Assembly (NCBI RefSeq): GCF_003473485.1
Contig: NC_053043.1
Coordinates: forward strand, 11,728,001-11,792,000
Direction: 5' to 3'
Source of the DNA: Medicago truncatula
Lineage: Eukaryota; Streptophyta; Magnoliopsida; Fabales; Fabaceae
DNA: 64,000 bases
Below the pieces are notes generated by a model. That model was not told the origin of the DNA. It saw only the letters and a list, made by a program, of their open reading frames with translations, and made no database searches. Of this stretch, positions 11,868-23,280 are shown piece by piece. The position numbers were made by a program, and so were the translations under genes. Positions within the stretch are counted from its first letter, which is position 1. Each line of letters starts with the position of its first letter.

Positions 11868-12700
11868 ATAATAATGGTTAGTTTGGCTGGTATTTATATT
11901 TTTATTTCTGATCAAAATCAAAAGTTCATAAAAAACACCTTTCATAATTTTCAAACGTTAACGCAATAAAAAAAGCAGAAAGACAGACACGTGAGTGCCC
12001 ATCTTTTCGTTAGTTCTAGATGTTAAAACTTAAATTTTTCTGATATAAGGGAGGATAACATAAAACTTAGAAAGTAAATGTGAAATTTGACATGTATATT
12101 ATTGGAGGTCTATTAATTTAGTTAACTACTCCAAAAACAGGCTTATTTTCTATATATTTTAGATTTTTCCCACGATATTGTCTATTCATCATAGACAATA
12201 ATCCTCTCTCCCTAATTTTTTTTTTAAAAAAAAAAGTAAAATCTAAAAACTACATGTAGATATATGATAATTTAAGTAAAAATGTCTACTTCAAAATTTA
12301 TGTAAAAATGTCTACTTCGGGTCTTCAAAATCTCTTTTTTTAGATACAGTCATTGGCACAGCCTCTAGGTCCTAATTTGGAGACCACTTCAATAAAACCG
12401 CGAATTAACCTGAAGCTACAAAATTTCAAATTAAAAAAATGCATCCCTTTTTTTGTGGGTGCAACTATGTATATCTTTACTTCATTTTAAAGTGACATAT
12501 ACACATTACATAACCACTTTTAAAGTGAAAGAAGCAAAGCTAAAGCTTTATGATGCTTGTATTTGTATGAATAATGCCAAATTAAAGTGACTTCAGAAAA
12601 ATTTAATCTCTCCTTAAGGAACGTACCATGTGTGAAAAGATGTTGTCACAAAGAAGAAAAGAGAACATTTTGAGAACTCTAGCCAATTGTTGTCATGATA
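11868..12700. other. Intergenic DNA upstream of root-cap gene 1
   Basis: No gene seen. The last 250 bp (from about 12500) resemble the region upstream of gene 3 at 26220-26510, so the tandem duplication included the promoter. Confidence 0.5.
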
Positions 12701-12715
12701 GATTCTCTTCATGCC

Positions 12716-12723
12716 TATAAAAG
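12716..12723 (+). promoter_or_regulatory. TATA box of root-cap gene 1
   Basis: TATAAAAG in the context ATGCCTATAAAAGGCAATGC, 78 bp before the ATG. The same block precedes genes 2 and 3. Confidence 0.7.
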
Positions 12724-12800
12724 GCAATGCTCTTGGCAAGTTATTCAAACTCATTAAAACAAATAACTATTTGAATCTAAAGAGCTAGATAATACTTTCA

Positions 12801-13631
12801 ATGGCTCAAATAATGGTTCAAGTTTTGGTGTCAATCTTGCTTGTGCTAGTGGCAGTGGAAGCAGCTACTCCTCCTGGAATTGCTAAAGATCATGAATATG
12901 GCCATGCAAGCTGCAAGATAAAGAAATACAAACATTGCTATAATTTGGTTCATGTATGCCCTAAGTTTTGCCCTAATGATTGTACTGTGGAGTGTGCCTC
13001 TTGCAAACCTATTTGTGTTGGGGGCACAAATAATCCTTCACATGATTATCCTACCCCTTCTACACCTACTCCTTCACATGATTACCCTACCCCTTCTACT
13101 CCCCATAACCCACCTTCATCATCATCTTCATCATCATCTTCTTCTTCATCCTCTTCTTCCTCATCACCTAATAGCTCTTCTCCACCACATAACCAACATA
13201 ATTCATCTTCTACACCATCTTCATCATCTTCCTCTTCCTCTTCCTCTTCATCATCGTCATCTTCTTCCTCCTCTTCATCACCTAAAAGCCCTTCTACACC
13301 GAAAAACCCACCACCCTCATCGTCTACTCCATCTTCTTCATCTAATTCGTCTTCCTCTTCATCTTCATCTTCATCTTCATCTTCATCTTCCTCTTCTTCT
13401 TCTTCTTCTTCTTCATCATCATCATCATCACCTCAAAGCCCTTCTACACCACACAGCTCACCACCTTCATCCTCTACACCATCTTCTTCTTCCTCTAATT
13501 CATCATCCTCTTCATCTTCTTCTGCTTCTTCTTCCTCTTCCTCTTCCGCTACTTCATCTTCCTCTTCATCAACTAACAGCCCTTCTACATCACATAACCC
13601 ACCGCCGTCTTCATCATCTACACCTTCATCT

Positions 13632-13669
<38 letters not shown>

Positions 13670-14864
13670 GTCTTCTTCTTCCTCGCACAAAACCGCTAGA
13701 TGTGGGAACAAGAACTACCCAAAATGTTACAATATGGAACATGCCTGTCCTAATGCATGCCGAGGTGGATGTGAGGTTGACTGCAACACTTGCAAACCAA
13801 TTTGTAGTAAGTCTTTATATATATTTTTACATCTCAAAATTTGCATTGAAGGGTCTTGCCTTGCGTTAAACTTGGAATCAATTACATCAATTTTTGCATG
13901 AATACAGTGACTTATTAGACAATAATGATTTATTAATATTTATAACTAGATAAAGTTGAATTCTAGACAAAAACTAGAGACAAATTTCATGTTTATTATT
14001 TTTTATTTTTTTTATCTCTTATGTCAAATAGCATATTAAAGTAAATAAACAACTTATCTAATTTTATGTTGAACACAATGAATTGCAGAGTGTGACAAAC
14101 CAGGAGCTGTTTGCCAAGACCCTCGTTTCATTGGTGGTGATGGAATCACTTTTTACTTCCATGGCAAGAAAGACAACAACTTCTGCCTTGTTTCTGACAA
14201 AAACCTACACATCAATGCTCATTTCATAGGTAGAAGAAACGAGAACATGAAAAGAGACTTCACATGGGTCCAATCCATTGTTATTCTCTTTGACAATCAC
14301 CAACTCTTCCTTGGTGCCCAGAAAACAGCCACATGGGATGACTCTGTGGATCGCCTTGCCATCTCTTTTGACGGAGAACCCATCACCCTCCACGAATCTG
14401 AAGGTGCGAAATGGGAATCATCCGGCGTGTCCTTTGTTAGGGAAACTTCAACAAACAACATTATTGTTGAAGTTGAAGGAAATTTTAGGATAACTGCTAA
14501 GGTTGTCCCAATAACCGAAGAAGACTCGAGGGTTCATAATTATGGTATCACCAAAGATGATTGTTTTGCTCATCTTGATTTAGGGTTCAAATTCTTGTCT
14601 TTGAGCAATGAAGTAAGTGGTGTGTTGGGCCAAACATATAAACCTAACTATGTGAGTCGTGTGAACATTGGAGCAAAAATGCCAATAATGGGAGGTGGAA
14701 AAGAGTATGAAACAACAAGCTTGTTCTCCCCAGATTGTTCGGTAGCTCGTTTTGTTGGTAATGACGGATTCAACAATGATATTGCGATGGTGGAGAATTT
14801 GAGTCTCCCTAGCATGAGTTGTACAAGTGGAATTGATGGGCAAGGAGTTGTATGCAGGAGATAA
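12801..14864 (+). CDS. Root-cap-domain secreted protein with two 8-Cys modules and Ser-rich linker (gene 1, 593 aa)
   Basis: Two exons, 12801-13806 and 14089-14864, joined by a GT-AG intron; the split codon and frame agree on both sides. A signal peptide covers about residues 1-22. Eight-cysteine module 1 spans Cys38-Cys72 with spacing x7,x6,x3,x3,x3,x2,x3; module 2 (301-335) has exactly the same spacing. Between them lie about 200 residues of Ser with SPSTP and PPSSS motifs, likely O-glycosylated as in cell-wall proteins. The 258-residue C-terminal part, from [13 protein letters not shown] onward, is the conserved body of plant root-cap/LEA-related proteins, with the Root_cap (PF06830-type) segment at about residues 480-550 ([16 protein letters not shown]). 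Biochemical role in this family is unknown; expression in root cap or border cells is expected from the family name only. Confidence 0.9.
13108..13683 (+). repeat. Imperfect TCN trinucleotide tract encoding poly-Ser (gene 1)
   Basis: Runs of TCT, TCA and TCC codons make up most of this interval and are broken by Pro/Thr-rich islands. Such tracts change length by slippage, and the copy in gene 3 shows several in-frame gains and losses. The large Leu/His frame and the antisense Glu-rich frame here are by-products. Confidence 0.9.
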
Positions 14865-15143
14865 TTTTGTTCTCTATCAGAGGTCTCAAGTTTATCACGC
14901 ATGTGAAGTGATACTTCAATAATAAGAGGATTTGCTATTTTTTTTATTTGTTTAAATACAATAATGTATCAAATCATCAAATAACTTGGATGATTCTGTG
15001 CTTAACATTCGAAAATAATGTACTATTGTCTGTCTTACATGAAATAAAATATATTTATAAGCAAAAATAACATGTGTGTAATTGTCAACTTAGCCCAAAA
15101 TAAAAATAGTAAGGTCGAAGTTATTAAGTGTGCATATTTTTAT

Positions 15144-15617
15144 GGGTTAAATATGATTTTGGTCCCTATAAATATATCATCTTTTCGTTTTAGTCCCTCT
15201 AAAATTTTCCTTCAACTTTTAGTCCCTTAAAAATTTTCAATCTTCACTTTTGGTCCCTCCTTTAAAATAAAATCATATGTAGAATTCGTATTTTTAAATA
15301 AAATTTTGCAGAAAAATTCATAATATTATAAGAATCTCTGCCCAAAAAATTTAGAATTTTTTAAAAGAACATGAATTTAATATGAATTTTTATATTTTTG
15401 ATAGTTAAAAATTCATATTAAATTTATGTTTAGTTAAAAAATTCTAATTTTTTTTGGAAAATATTTTTATTTCATTCAAAAATACTAAAATTAACTTTAA
15501 AATAGGGACCAAAAGTAGTGATTGAAAATTTTATAGGGATTAGAAGTTGAAGGAAAATTTTAGAGGGACTAAAACGAAAAGTTGGTATATTTATAGGGAC
15601 CAAAAACATATTTACCC
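15144..15617. mobile_element. MULE-type MITE (474 bp) with 9-bp TSD
   Basis: Long terminal inverted repeats of about 110 bp begin GGGTTAAATATG and end CATATTTACCC. Inside the repeats is the legume phrase TTTTGGTCCCTATAAATAT. Perfect 9-bp direct repeats TATTTTTAT flank it (15135-15143 and 15618-15626). No coding capacity. Confidence 0.85.
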
Positions 15618-15626
15618 TATTTTTAT

Positions 15627-16325
15627 TTGTACAAAAAAAATCCACTTGCCCCCATTAAAACCAATTTAAAATAAAGGAGAATTTTGTAAATTGCACTCAA
15701 TTTTTATTTTTTAATGAAACATTTTTACAACTGTTCCTAAATTTACAAACAGTCAAACATAACCTTGTGTTTAAAATTTATCTGAATAGTAACAAGTGTG
15801 TAATTTTATCCAAGAATTGGCAAACCAAGCAGGGGTATGAAACTTGAAAGAGAAAGAAAGATAACATAAAGTATGAAGGTTGAATAGCATAAAAGAAGGT
15901 TTCTTGAAAAAAAAAGATTGGAGGTGTGCAAAATTGTGAAGATTATTTTCTCTAATCTTCGTGGAATCTTCCTCCCTTATGTTTCTTTTCACAACTCTTC
16001 TGCTTTTCCTTTTAATCACTAGTAGCTACCAGTTGTACTGAAATGGAATCTATTGCATAATAGGACTTGTATTTTTCGATTCAAATAAGTTCTCTATTCA
16101 ATACATAAGTCTGTCAAAGTCCGTCCATATTAGAAAATTTTGCACCATTGAAGTGTTGGAACACCAGCAAGATATAGTGAAAAAATTGGAAAGAACAAAC
16201 ACCTTGGTAAGAGCTGGTGTTAGTATCACTTAAAAATGTCGCACATTGAGCTGCAGCATTTTAACCTAATTTTTTCTCGTTCATTTGCTTTAGGTTTGCA
16301 ATTATTTAACTAACAAATTTCATCT
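15627..16325. other. Intergenic DNA, no gene seen
   Basis: AT-rich, without supported coding or RNA features. Confidence 0.5.
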
Positions 16326-16815
16326 AAAAAAATGCATCGCACCAATTTCATTCCTATCATCTTGCCTTTTTTTTTTTAAGGAAATATTTTCTACACTTAT
16401 TTAATGCTGCACATTTGTTCTAGAAACTATAAGCATATCATGATCATGTTTGATGCCTTCTATTTTTTACTCTTTTTTTTTGGATTTTTTTTTTTACAAT
16501 TTTTTGTACACTTTCATTTGTAAGGAAATATTTTGTACACTTATTTAATACTAAAAAAATGGATCGCACCAATTTCATTTCTATCCTCTTACCTTTTTTT
16601 TTTTTTGCTATCCTCTTGCTTTTTTTTTTTACAATATTTTGTACAAAATACTAGAAAAATTCATCGCACTAATCTCTTACCTTTTTTTTTACAATATTTT
16701 GTACACTTTTTTTTTTTAACCAATTTCATGCCTTTATTTCATTCCTATCGTATTGCCTCTTTTTTTTTTTTTTTACAATATTTTCTACACTTATTTAATA
16801 CGTTTACAAACAGAA
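16326..16815 (+). repeat. Degenerate tandem array of a roughly 90-190 bp unit
   Basis: The phrases ATCGCACCAATTTCATT, CTATCNTCTTRCC, a T run, and ACAATATTTTNTACACTTATTTAATRC recur near 16332, 16560, 16660 and 16720. Units differ in length through T-run variation and deletions. Confidence 0.6.
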
Positions 16816-18560
16816 TACTCTAATTTCCATGCAAACTCGGCTACCCTAATTTCCATGTAAACTTGGTTATATATACCAAGCCCTAAACGTGTTTCTCTCA
16901 ACAAAAAAAAAAAAAACCTAAACCGTGTGAAAATTTCACACACAACACAAAAATCATATATTTTCATATTTAGAGCTTTGCAAATGGAAACACGTGACCT
17001 TACAACTTATTTTTTTCACCGTTACCAATTATATATTGCATTTTATTATTCGTATGTCAATGCCTTTACAATAAACCCGAGCGGAGCACGGGTCAAAAAT
17101 CTAATTATATATATTTCACACGCACGGTGATGTCGTCCGTCCTGGCTCAAAAAAAGAATATATATTTTTTCACATGAAAATGTTAAATTAATTTTTGTTA
17201 ATTTTATCATTAATTTTTGTCAATTTAATATTAATCTGAACACGCTTGTTTGTAACAAATAAATTTGTTACGATCTGCTCTGATCCAACAGAGTATCCGG
17301 AAGGTTCCGGATATAACCACATGAGAAAACAAACGCAGTTTGTTTTAGAGATTAAGCTAACTTAATCCTTAAGCCACTCCTTTTTTTTTATTACGAACTC
17401 TCCTATAAATGGAGATCTCTCCTCACTTATACTTGACCCTAAAATTCACTATTGATGCTTCCTGTGTTTTTCTTCTCTTATCTCTTTTTTGACTTGTGCT
17501 GGCGAGTCATTCTCTTCTTCTACTCCTTTTGTCCCGTCGGTTTCGAGTGATCTACGTACCATATAGAGTGGTTTAATCGAATGATCGATTAAGCCATATT
17601 TGAGGGTGTTATTTCTCGACGACTACTTACGGTGCAATACGTAATCGAACAGGTGAACTGGACTGTTTTATCATGGAGGCGGTGCAGTTGTTAGTCTACC
17701 TTGCACAAATTCGAGTAGTGCCGTGAAATGTCTTAAAGAAAGCGACTTGGTCATGACTCAACCTGATAATATCTTCGGTGGTGATTTCGATTTTATTAAA
17801 GATACTTTTATGAACTCGAAAAACGAGATGAAGCATAGACAAGAGTTTTGAATCTGCTAAGAATATTCTTGTAAAGGTTGAATAAATTAAAGATTTGGCA
17901 TATATTGAAGCTGCAAATACTAATGAGGGTAGAGTGTTGAAATTGTTCGATCATCTTCATCATAAATAGATGATGATTAATCTAAGGGTCTTGCTAACCA
18001 GTATTCTTAGGGCAATGGTTAAGGAAACCAAAAGCAGTATATTTACATTGAATTCAACAATATTTTAATTTTTAAAAAGTTAAATTCTTCACTTTTCACT
18101 ATTTTTCAATACAATATTTTTATTTTTATCCTCTTAACGAATGCTCCAAGGGCACTCTTTAACATTTCCTTTAATCTAAATATGGTGAAAAGCGGTCATC
18201 TTGCAACATCCTAAATCTCAAAACATAGTTTAAAGACATTTTAAGTAAATGGCATGTCATTGCGAAAAATAGAGACTTTTAAAAACCTTTAACATACATT
18301 CTCAGTTTGACTTAGGATATCACTAATCACATGCACGAGTCACGTCACACATAATTACAGTTAATTAAGTCATAGATAATTTAAATCCAAAAGGATCAGC
18401 TGCCTCAAACACGTGAAATTGTCCCAAAATATTTAGACATGTCCAAGCATACACTGATGACAAAGTACTAGACAAAACATATTAATAATAAATCCTTTGA
18501 TGTCACTATGAGAGTGAGGGTAATTAAATCCCAAGAATAAATATTATTAGCAATAAATTC
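16816..18560. other. Intergenic DNA with a possible retroelement leader
   Basis: At 17280-17960 the sequence is less AT-rich. It has a TATA-like CCTATAAATGGAGATC (about 17402), a CT-rich leader, and a short frame from an ATG near 17753 that is soon closed by stops. This suggests a decayed LTR plus leader, but I could not identify a family or ends. Confidence 0.3.
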
Positions 18561-19420
18561 AGAAGAGGATAAAACACAAGACTAATCGCTTGTTTCTTTT
18601 TTTTTTTTTTAGTTATCATTAGTAGAGTTAATTTCAATTGTAATTTCATCTTAATTTGCTTTACATTTAGTTAGCTAAGTTGTTTTGATGAGCTGGCAAA
18701 GATAGCTGCTATATAAGCTTTCACTTTTTTTTTTTTTTTTGAATAAGCCCTTTAATTGTGTAATCCTAACTAATTTTTTTCATAATGAATTTTTCTCCTC
18801 TTTTGCATCTTCTTCATGGTTAAGCTTTGCTTTGATGGTATCATAGCAGGTTTGAACCTACTCTACTTCCACTACGCATAAACATTTCTTCAGATTCAGA
18901 TCCTTTTTATCTTTCTTGATCGAAATTCGATTCGTTATCGTTTTCGTTGAATTTTTTTTTGTGTTCTATGTTTTTCATAAATTTTTGTTGAAATTGCGAT
19001 TTTTTTTTTGTTAATGTTCATTCTTACTTAAGAATTGAGTAATCATGGTGAGAAACAACAATGTTCAGAATCAAGATCAAGGTCTTGATCCGTATTTTGT
19101 TCATCCTTCAGAAAGTTTATCCACAGTTAGTGTAAAATCGCAGTTATCAGGTGACAATTATCATGCTTGGTCTATGAAGATTCGAAGAGCATTAGCAATC
19201 GCAGGTTATCTTGATGGTTCAATTCCAATTTCTGAAAAATATGATTTGAATTGTGCTACATGGGAAAGATGCAAATAACTTGGTACATACTTGGATTATT
19301 ATTTCGATTTCTCCTTCAATTGCGCAAAGTGTAGTATTCATAGAAAATGGAATAGATATGTGGAATGATCTCATAGATCGTTTTATATATGAGAGGACAT
19401 TGTATTAGAATAGCTTTTCT
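18560..19420 (+). mobile_element. Copia-type retrotransposon relic: LTR end, primer-binding site and gag start
   Basis: A TGGTATCATAGC motif (18836-18847) matches, with one change, the TGGTATCAGAGC primer-binding site complementary to initiator tRNA-Met used by most plant copia elements. About 200 bp downstream the ORF from 19045 encodes a copia Gag N-terminus (Retrotran_gag_3 type): DPYFVHPSESLS, LSGDNYHAWSMKIRRAL, YLDGSIPISEK. A frameshift near 19275 moves the continuation (SPSIAQSVVFIENG, MWNDLIDRF) into another frame. The rest of the element is missing. Confidence 0.75.
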
Positions 19421-21762
19421 TTTGCTAAAAAAAAAAAGAATAGCTTTTCTAATACATAAATTAGTGTCATCCTCATAATCTAAGCATTATAATACGACCT
19501 CTCCTGCCCCCACAGTGAAATATTTCATCAAATTCAGATCGATCTCCTTTTTTATGGGAGCACACAAGTCACCACCTACCAATAAGAATAGAAACAAAAC
19601 TAAATGATCACCTTGTTTCTAACCACTTTCGATATTTATTTCTTGTGTTAGGCTACCATTAACTAAAGAGTTTTTCTATCATGTGCAAATTTGCACATGT
19701 TAAGAAGTTGTTTTTGAAGGAATGTTAAGAAGTTTTAAATAGTAACTTTGCATTGGAACTTGTATATTTTGTATTAAATGTATAACTTTTTAATAAATAA
19801 TTGTTTTATTCAATAAAAATTTGCTACTTTTAGTTGCTTTAGTACAATATTGCATATGTTAGACAAACTCTTAACTAAAATGTACATATTCCCATAAAAC
19901 ACACATGCTTGCATCCTCGTTTTCCACCTCTCGCTATAACTGTACCCACTCAACATGTAATCCAAATCATACAACTTTTCAAATCTACTTTGAAAATCGA
20001 GTATTCCATACCATACTTTTCATATTCAATCATCTCTTTTATCACTATCACCCACCCCATCCACCATCTAACTCTATTTGATGAAACTCGACTAAGTTGA
20101 TGAAATCACTAAAGAAATAACTTTCGCAACTGTAACTATATATTAATAACATATAATATAGACCCAAGGATAAATTTGACTAGAAATCACTCAAGGATAA
20201 GGGAGAGTTTACCTTGGGAATTTGAGCCCCACCTCCATTTGTAGATTGTACTAAAAGTGTATATGAAAAAAAAAATACTAAAAGTGAAAGGGTGAGGGTG
20301 AGGATAGAATAATTGTATCATATCATCTCTCAATTTAATGTTTGATGATACAACATGATCTGGTAAGTTAATCTTAAACTTATCAAGTTCAATCTCTTTA
20401 GTTAATTTGCTTATCTTGAATATGACTTAAGTTAGAAACCAGCAGGAAATTTTTTATAAAATTTAATGTAAAAATAAAATTTTAAATCTAAAAAAATATA
20501 ATTGAAATTTTTTATTTTAATTAAAAATGTTAATATTAATAATTAAATTTTAAAAATGTGCATGATTTTGTCACAAGGGTAGTTTTGTCACATATATATA
20601 ATTGGGAAATTGATATTAAATTAAATATTAAATTTAATAATTAAATTTTAAAAATGTGTACGATTTTCTTCAAAAAAAAAAAAAAGTGTATAATTTTGTC
20701 ACAAGGTAGTTTTGTCCTAATCTAAAATATAGAATCGAATTGTTGACCTTATCTAAAATATATAATCGAATTATTTAGTTTACTCGTTAATTTATTTTTT
20801 TTTTATCTTTAAAAAGAGTTACCTCGTTTATTTAGTATCGTCAATGATTTTTTCTCAAAAAATTAAAATTAATTAAATACTAATCTAATTTCGTAGAATT
20901 TTTTGTTAATTTCAAAAGTAAAAATATTACAAATTAGTTTGGGAAAAAAGTATGCATAGGGAAAATAATGAAAGTTAAAAATAATAATATTTTATTTCTT
21001 ATCATGTGTGCAACAAACACATGATAGAATAAGTAAATACCTTGTCACCTTCTTATCATATATGTATCTATCTTGTGTCCAACCCTAAAAATTGAAGGAT
21101 TTGCACAAAGTGTTGACAAAAAATAAGATGCTAATATTAAAATATGAAGTGAAAAGATGTTAATATCTCGTGATTTTTTTCCCCGTTTTTCATAGGTAAT
21201 TCCTTCAGTAAAAACATTCATACATTTGAATTGTGTTAGACATTAGTTGTGGATATCTCTCGAACAGGATTCATTGATTTACTATGTTGTAGCACACTAA
21301 CTCATTCCACTAGATCAAATCCTATTGTTGTATTATGTAATTTTTATGAGGCCTTTCTCCTCTATTTTCCCCCCATTTTTCGACGTTTATTCTTTCTTTT
21401 TACTATTTTTTTCTTTGAAAGAATTCTTTCTTTTTACTATTTGTCTTGCCTTTATTTATAAATCTTATTAAAAATGAAAGAATTGCAAAACAAAAAAGTA
21501 GTTGAATTTTTATTTTTTTTTGCTATAAAAAAGTGGTTTAATACTTTTTTTACAAGAAAGTGTATTATTACTTGGAACTTCATTCACATTATTTGATAAT
21601 AATAGTGGCATAGCCTCAGTTTGCGCTCTGCAAATAAACAGCAAACTTGACGCCACAATATATTTTTAAACTAGAAAATAATTTACCCTTTATTATGGCT
21701 GCAACAATTCATATCCCTTTACCTAGTTTTCATTAAAGTGACATACAATAATACCGTGCATG

Positions 21763-21768
<6 letters not shown>
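19421..21768. other. Intergenic DNA, no gene seen
   Basis: Very AT-rich. A segment with AAATTTTAAAAATGTG and TTTTGTCACAAGG occurs twice (about 20545-20600 and 20640-20710), a local direct duplication. The small frames at 19909 and 21249 carry no domain. Confidence 0.45.

Positions 21769-21837
<69 letters not shown>
21769..21837. repeat. (TA)n microsatellite, about 34 units
   Basis: Uninterrupted TA run about 300 bp upstream of the TATA box of root-cap gene 2. Confidence 0.95.
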
Positions 21838-21845
<8 letters not shown>

Positions 21846-22042
21846 ATGAGTAGTGTATATCCAAAATAAAGTGCTGTCAACTAATTTTTTGTTATATGAA
21901 ACCTCAACTAAATTTATATCTTAAGGAATAACCATGTGAAAATATGCTGACTTTGGAAACAATAGAAGACGTAGTCCGAAAGTATTGGAATTCTAGCCGT
22001 CTGTATAGCTTCTTCATGTCATGATATACTCTCCTCTATGCC

Positions 22043-22050
22043 TATAAAAG
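22043..22050 (+). promoter_or_regulatory. TATA box of root-cap gene 2
   Basis: TATAAAAG in GCCTATAAAAGGCAATGC, 84 bp before the ATG and matching genes 1 and 3. Confidence 0.7.
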
Positions 22051-22133
22051 GCAATGCTCTTGCAATGTTATTCTCACTCATTCAACAGTTTCCAATATCT
22101 GTTTGAATAAAAAAAAACTAGAAAATTATTTCA

Positions 22134-23280
22134 ATGGCTAAAATATTAGTTCAAATTTTGGTGTCAATTTTGCTTGTGCTAATGGCAGTGGAAGCAGCTA
22201 GTCCTCCTGGAAATGCTAAAGGTCGTGGGAATGGTTATGCAACCTGCAAGATAAAGAAGTACAAACATTGCTATAATTCGGTTCATGTATGTCCTAAGTC
22301 TTGTCCTTATGATTGTACTGTGGAGTGTGCCTCTTGCAAACCTATTTGCAGTAAGTCTTCATATATATTTTGTTACATGGAATCAGTTACATCAATTTTT
22401 GCATGAATACAGTGGTTTATTAGATAATAATATTTACAACTAGATAAATAACAAAGTAAATTAACTACTTAACTTATTTAATGATGAACGCACTTGAATT
22501 GCAGCTTGTGACAAACCAGGAGCTGTTTGCCAAGACCCTCGTTTCATTGGTGGTGATGGAATCACTTTTTACTTTCATGGCAAGAAAGACAACAACTTCT
22601 GCCTTGTTTCTGATAACAACCTCCACATCAATGCTCATTTCATAGGTAGAAGAAATGAGAACATGAAAAGAGACTTCACATGGGTCCAATCCATTGTTAT
22701 TCTCTTTGACAATCACCAACTTTTCCTTGGTGCCCAAAAAACATCAACATGGGATGATTCTGTAGACCGTCTTGCCCTCTCCTTTGACGGTGAGCCCATC
22801 ACTCTCAACGAATCAGAAGGTGCGAAATGGGAATCATCTGGGGTATCCTTTGTTAGGGAAACTTCTACAAACAACATTATTGTTGAAGTTGAAGGAAATT
22901 TTAGGATAACTGCTAAGGTTGTCCCTATAACCGAAGAAGACTCGAGGATTCACAATTATGGTATCACCAAAGATGATTGTTTTGCTCATCTTGATTTAGG
23001 GTTCAAATTCTTGTCTTTGAGCAATGAAGTAAATGGTGTGTTGGGCCAAACATATAAACCTAACTATGTGAGTCGTGTGAACATTGGTGCAAAAATGCCA
23101 ATAATGGGAGGTGGAAAAGAGTATGAAACCTCAAGCTTGTTCTCTCCAGATTGTTCTGTGGCACGTTTCATTGGGAACAATGGATTAAACAAAAATATTG
23201 GAATTGTGGAGAATTTGGCCCTCCCTAGCTTGAGCTGCACAAGTGGAATTGATGGAGAAGGAGTTGTCTGCAAAAGATAA
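22134..23280 (+). CDS. Root-cap-domain secreted protein with a single 8-Cys module (gene 2, 330 aa)
   Basis: Exons 22134-22350 and 22505-23280 flank a short GT-AG intron; exon 2 is exactly as long (776 nt) as in the two neighbours. The protein has a signal peptide (about 1-22), one eight-cysteine module (Cys38-Cys72, same spacing as genes 1 and 3) and then directly the root-cap body. It lacks the Ser-rich linker and the second module. The module's 3' end reads straight into the splice donor, as module 2 does in genes 1 and 3, so gene 2 either keeps the ancestral form or lost the linker by recombination between the two module ends. Function is unknown beyond a secreted or cell-wall role. Confidence 0.9.

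Noticed and set aside
13433-13711. Antisense Glu/Asp-rich frame (also 27145-27429)
   Set aside because: Complement of the poly-Ser codons; no domain, no splice or promoter context.
12952-13869. 305-codon Leu/His-rich open frame overlapping root-cap gene 1 (and its twin at 26670-27587)
   Set aside because: It is the shifted reading of the TCN poly-Ser tract; the other frame has signal peptide, cysteine modules and a correct splice junction.
21769-21837. Possible CRISPR-like or centromeric repeat
   Set aside because: Simple TA microsatellite in a plant genome; no spacers and no unit above 2 bp.
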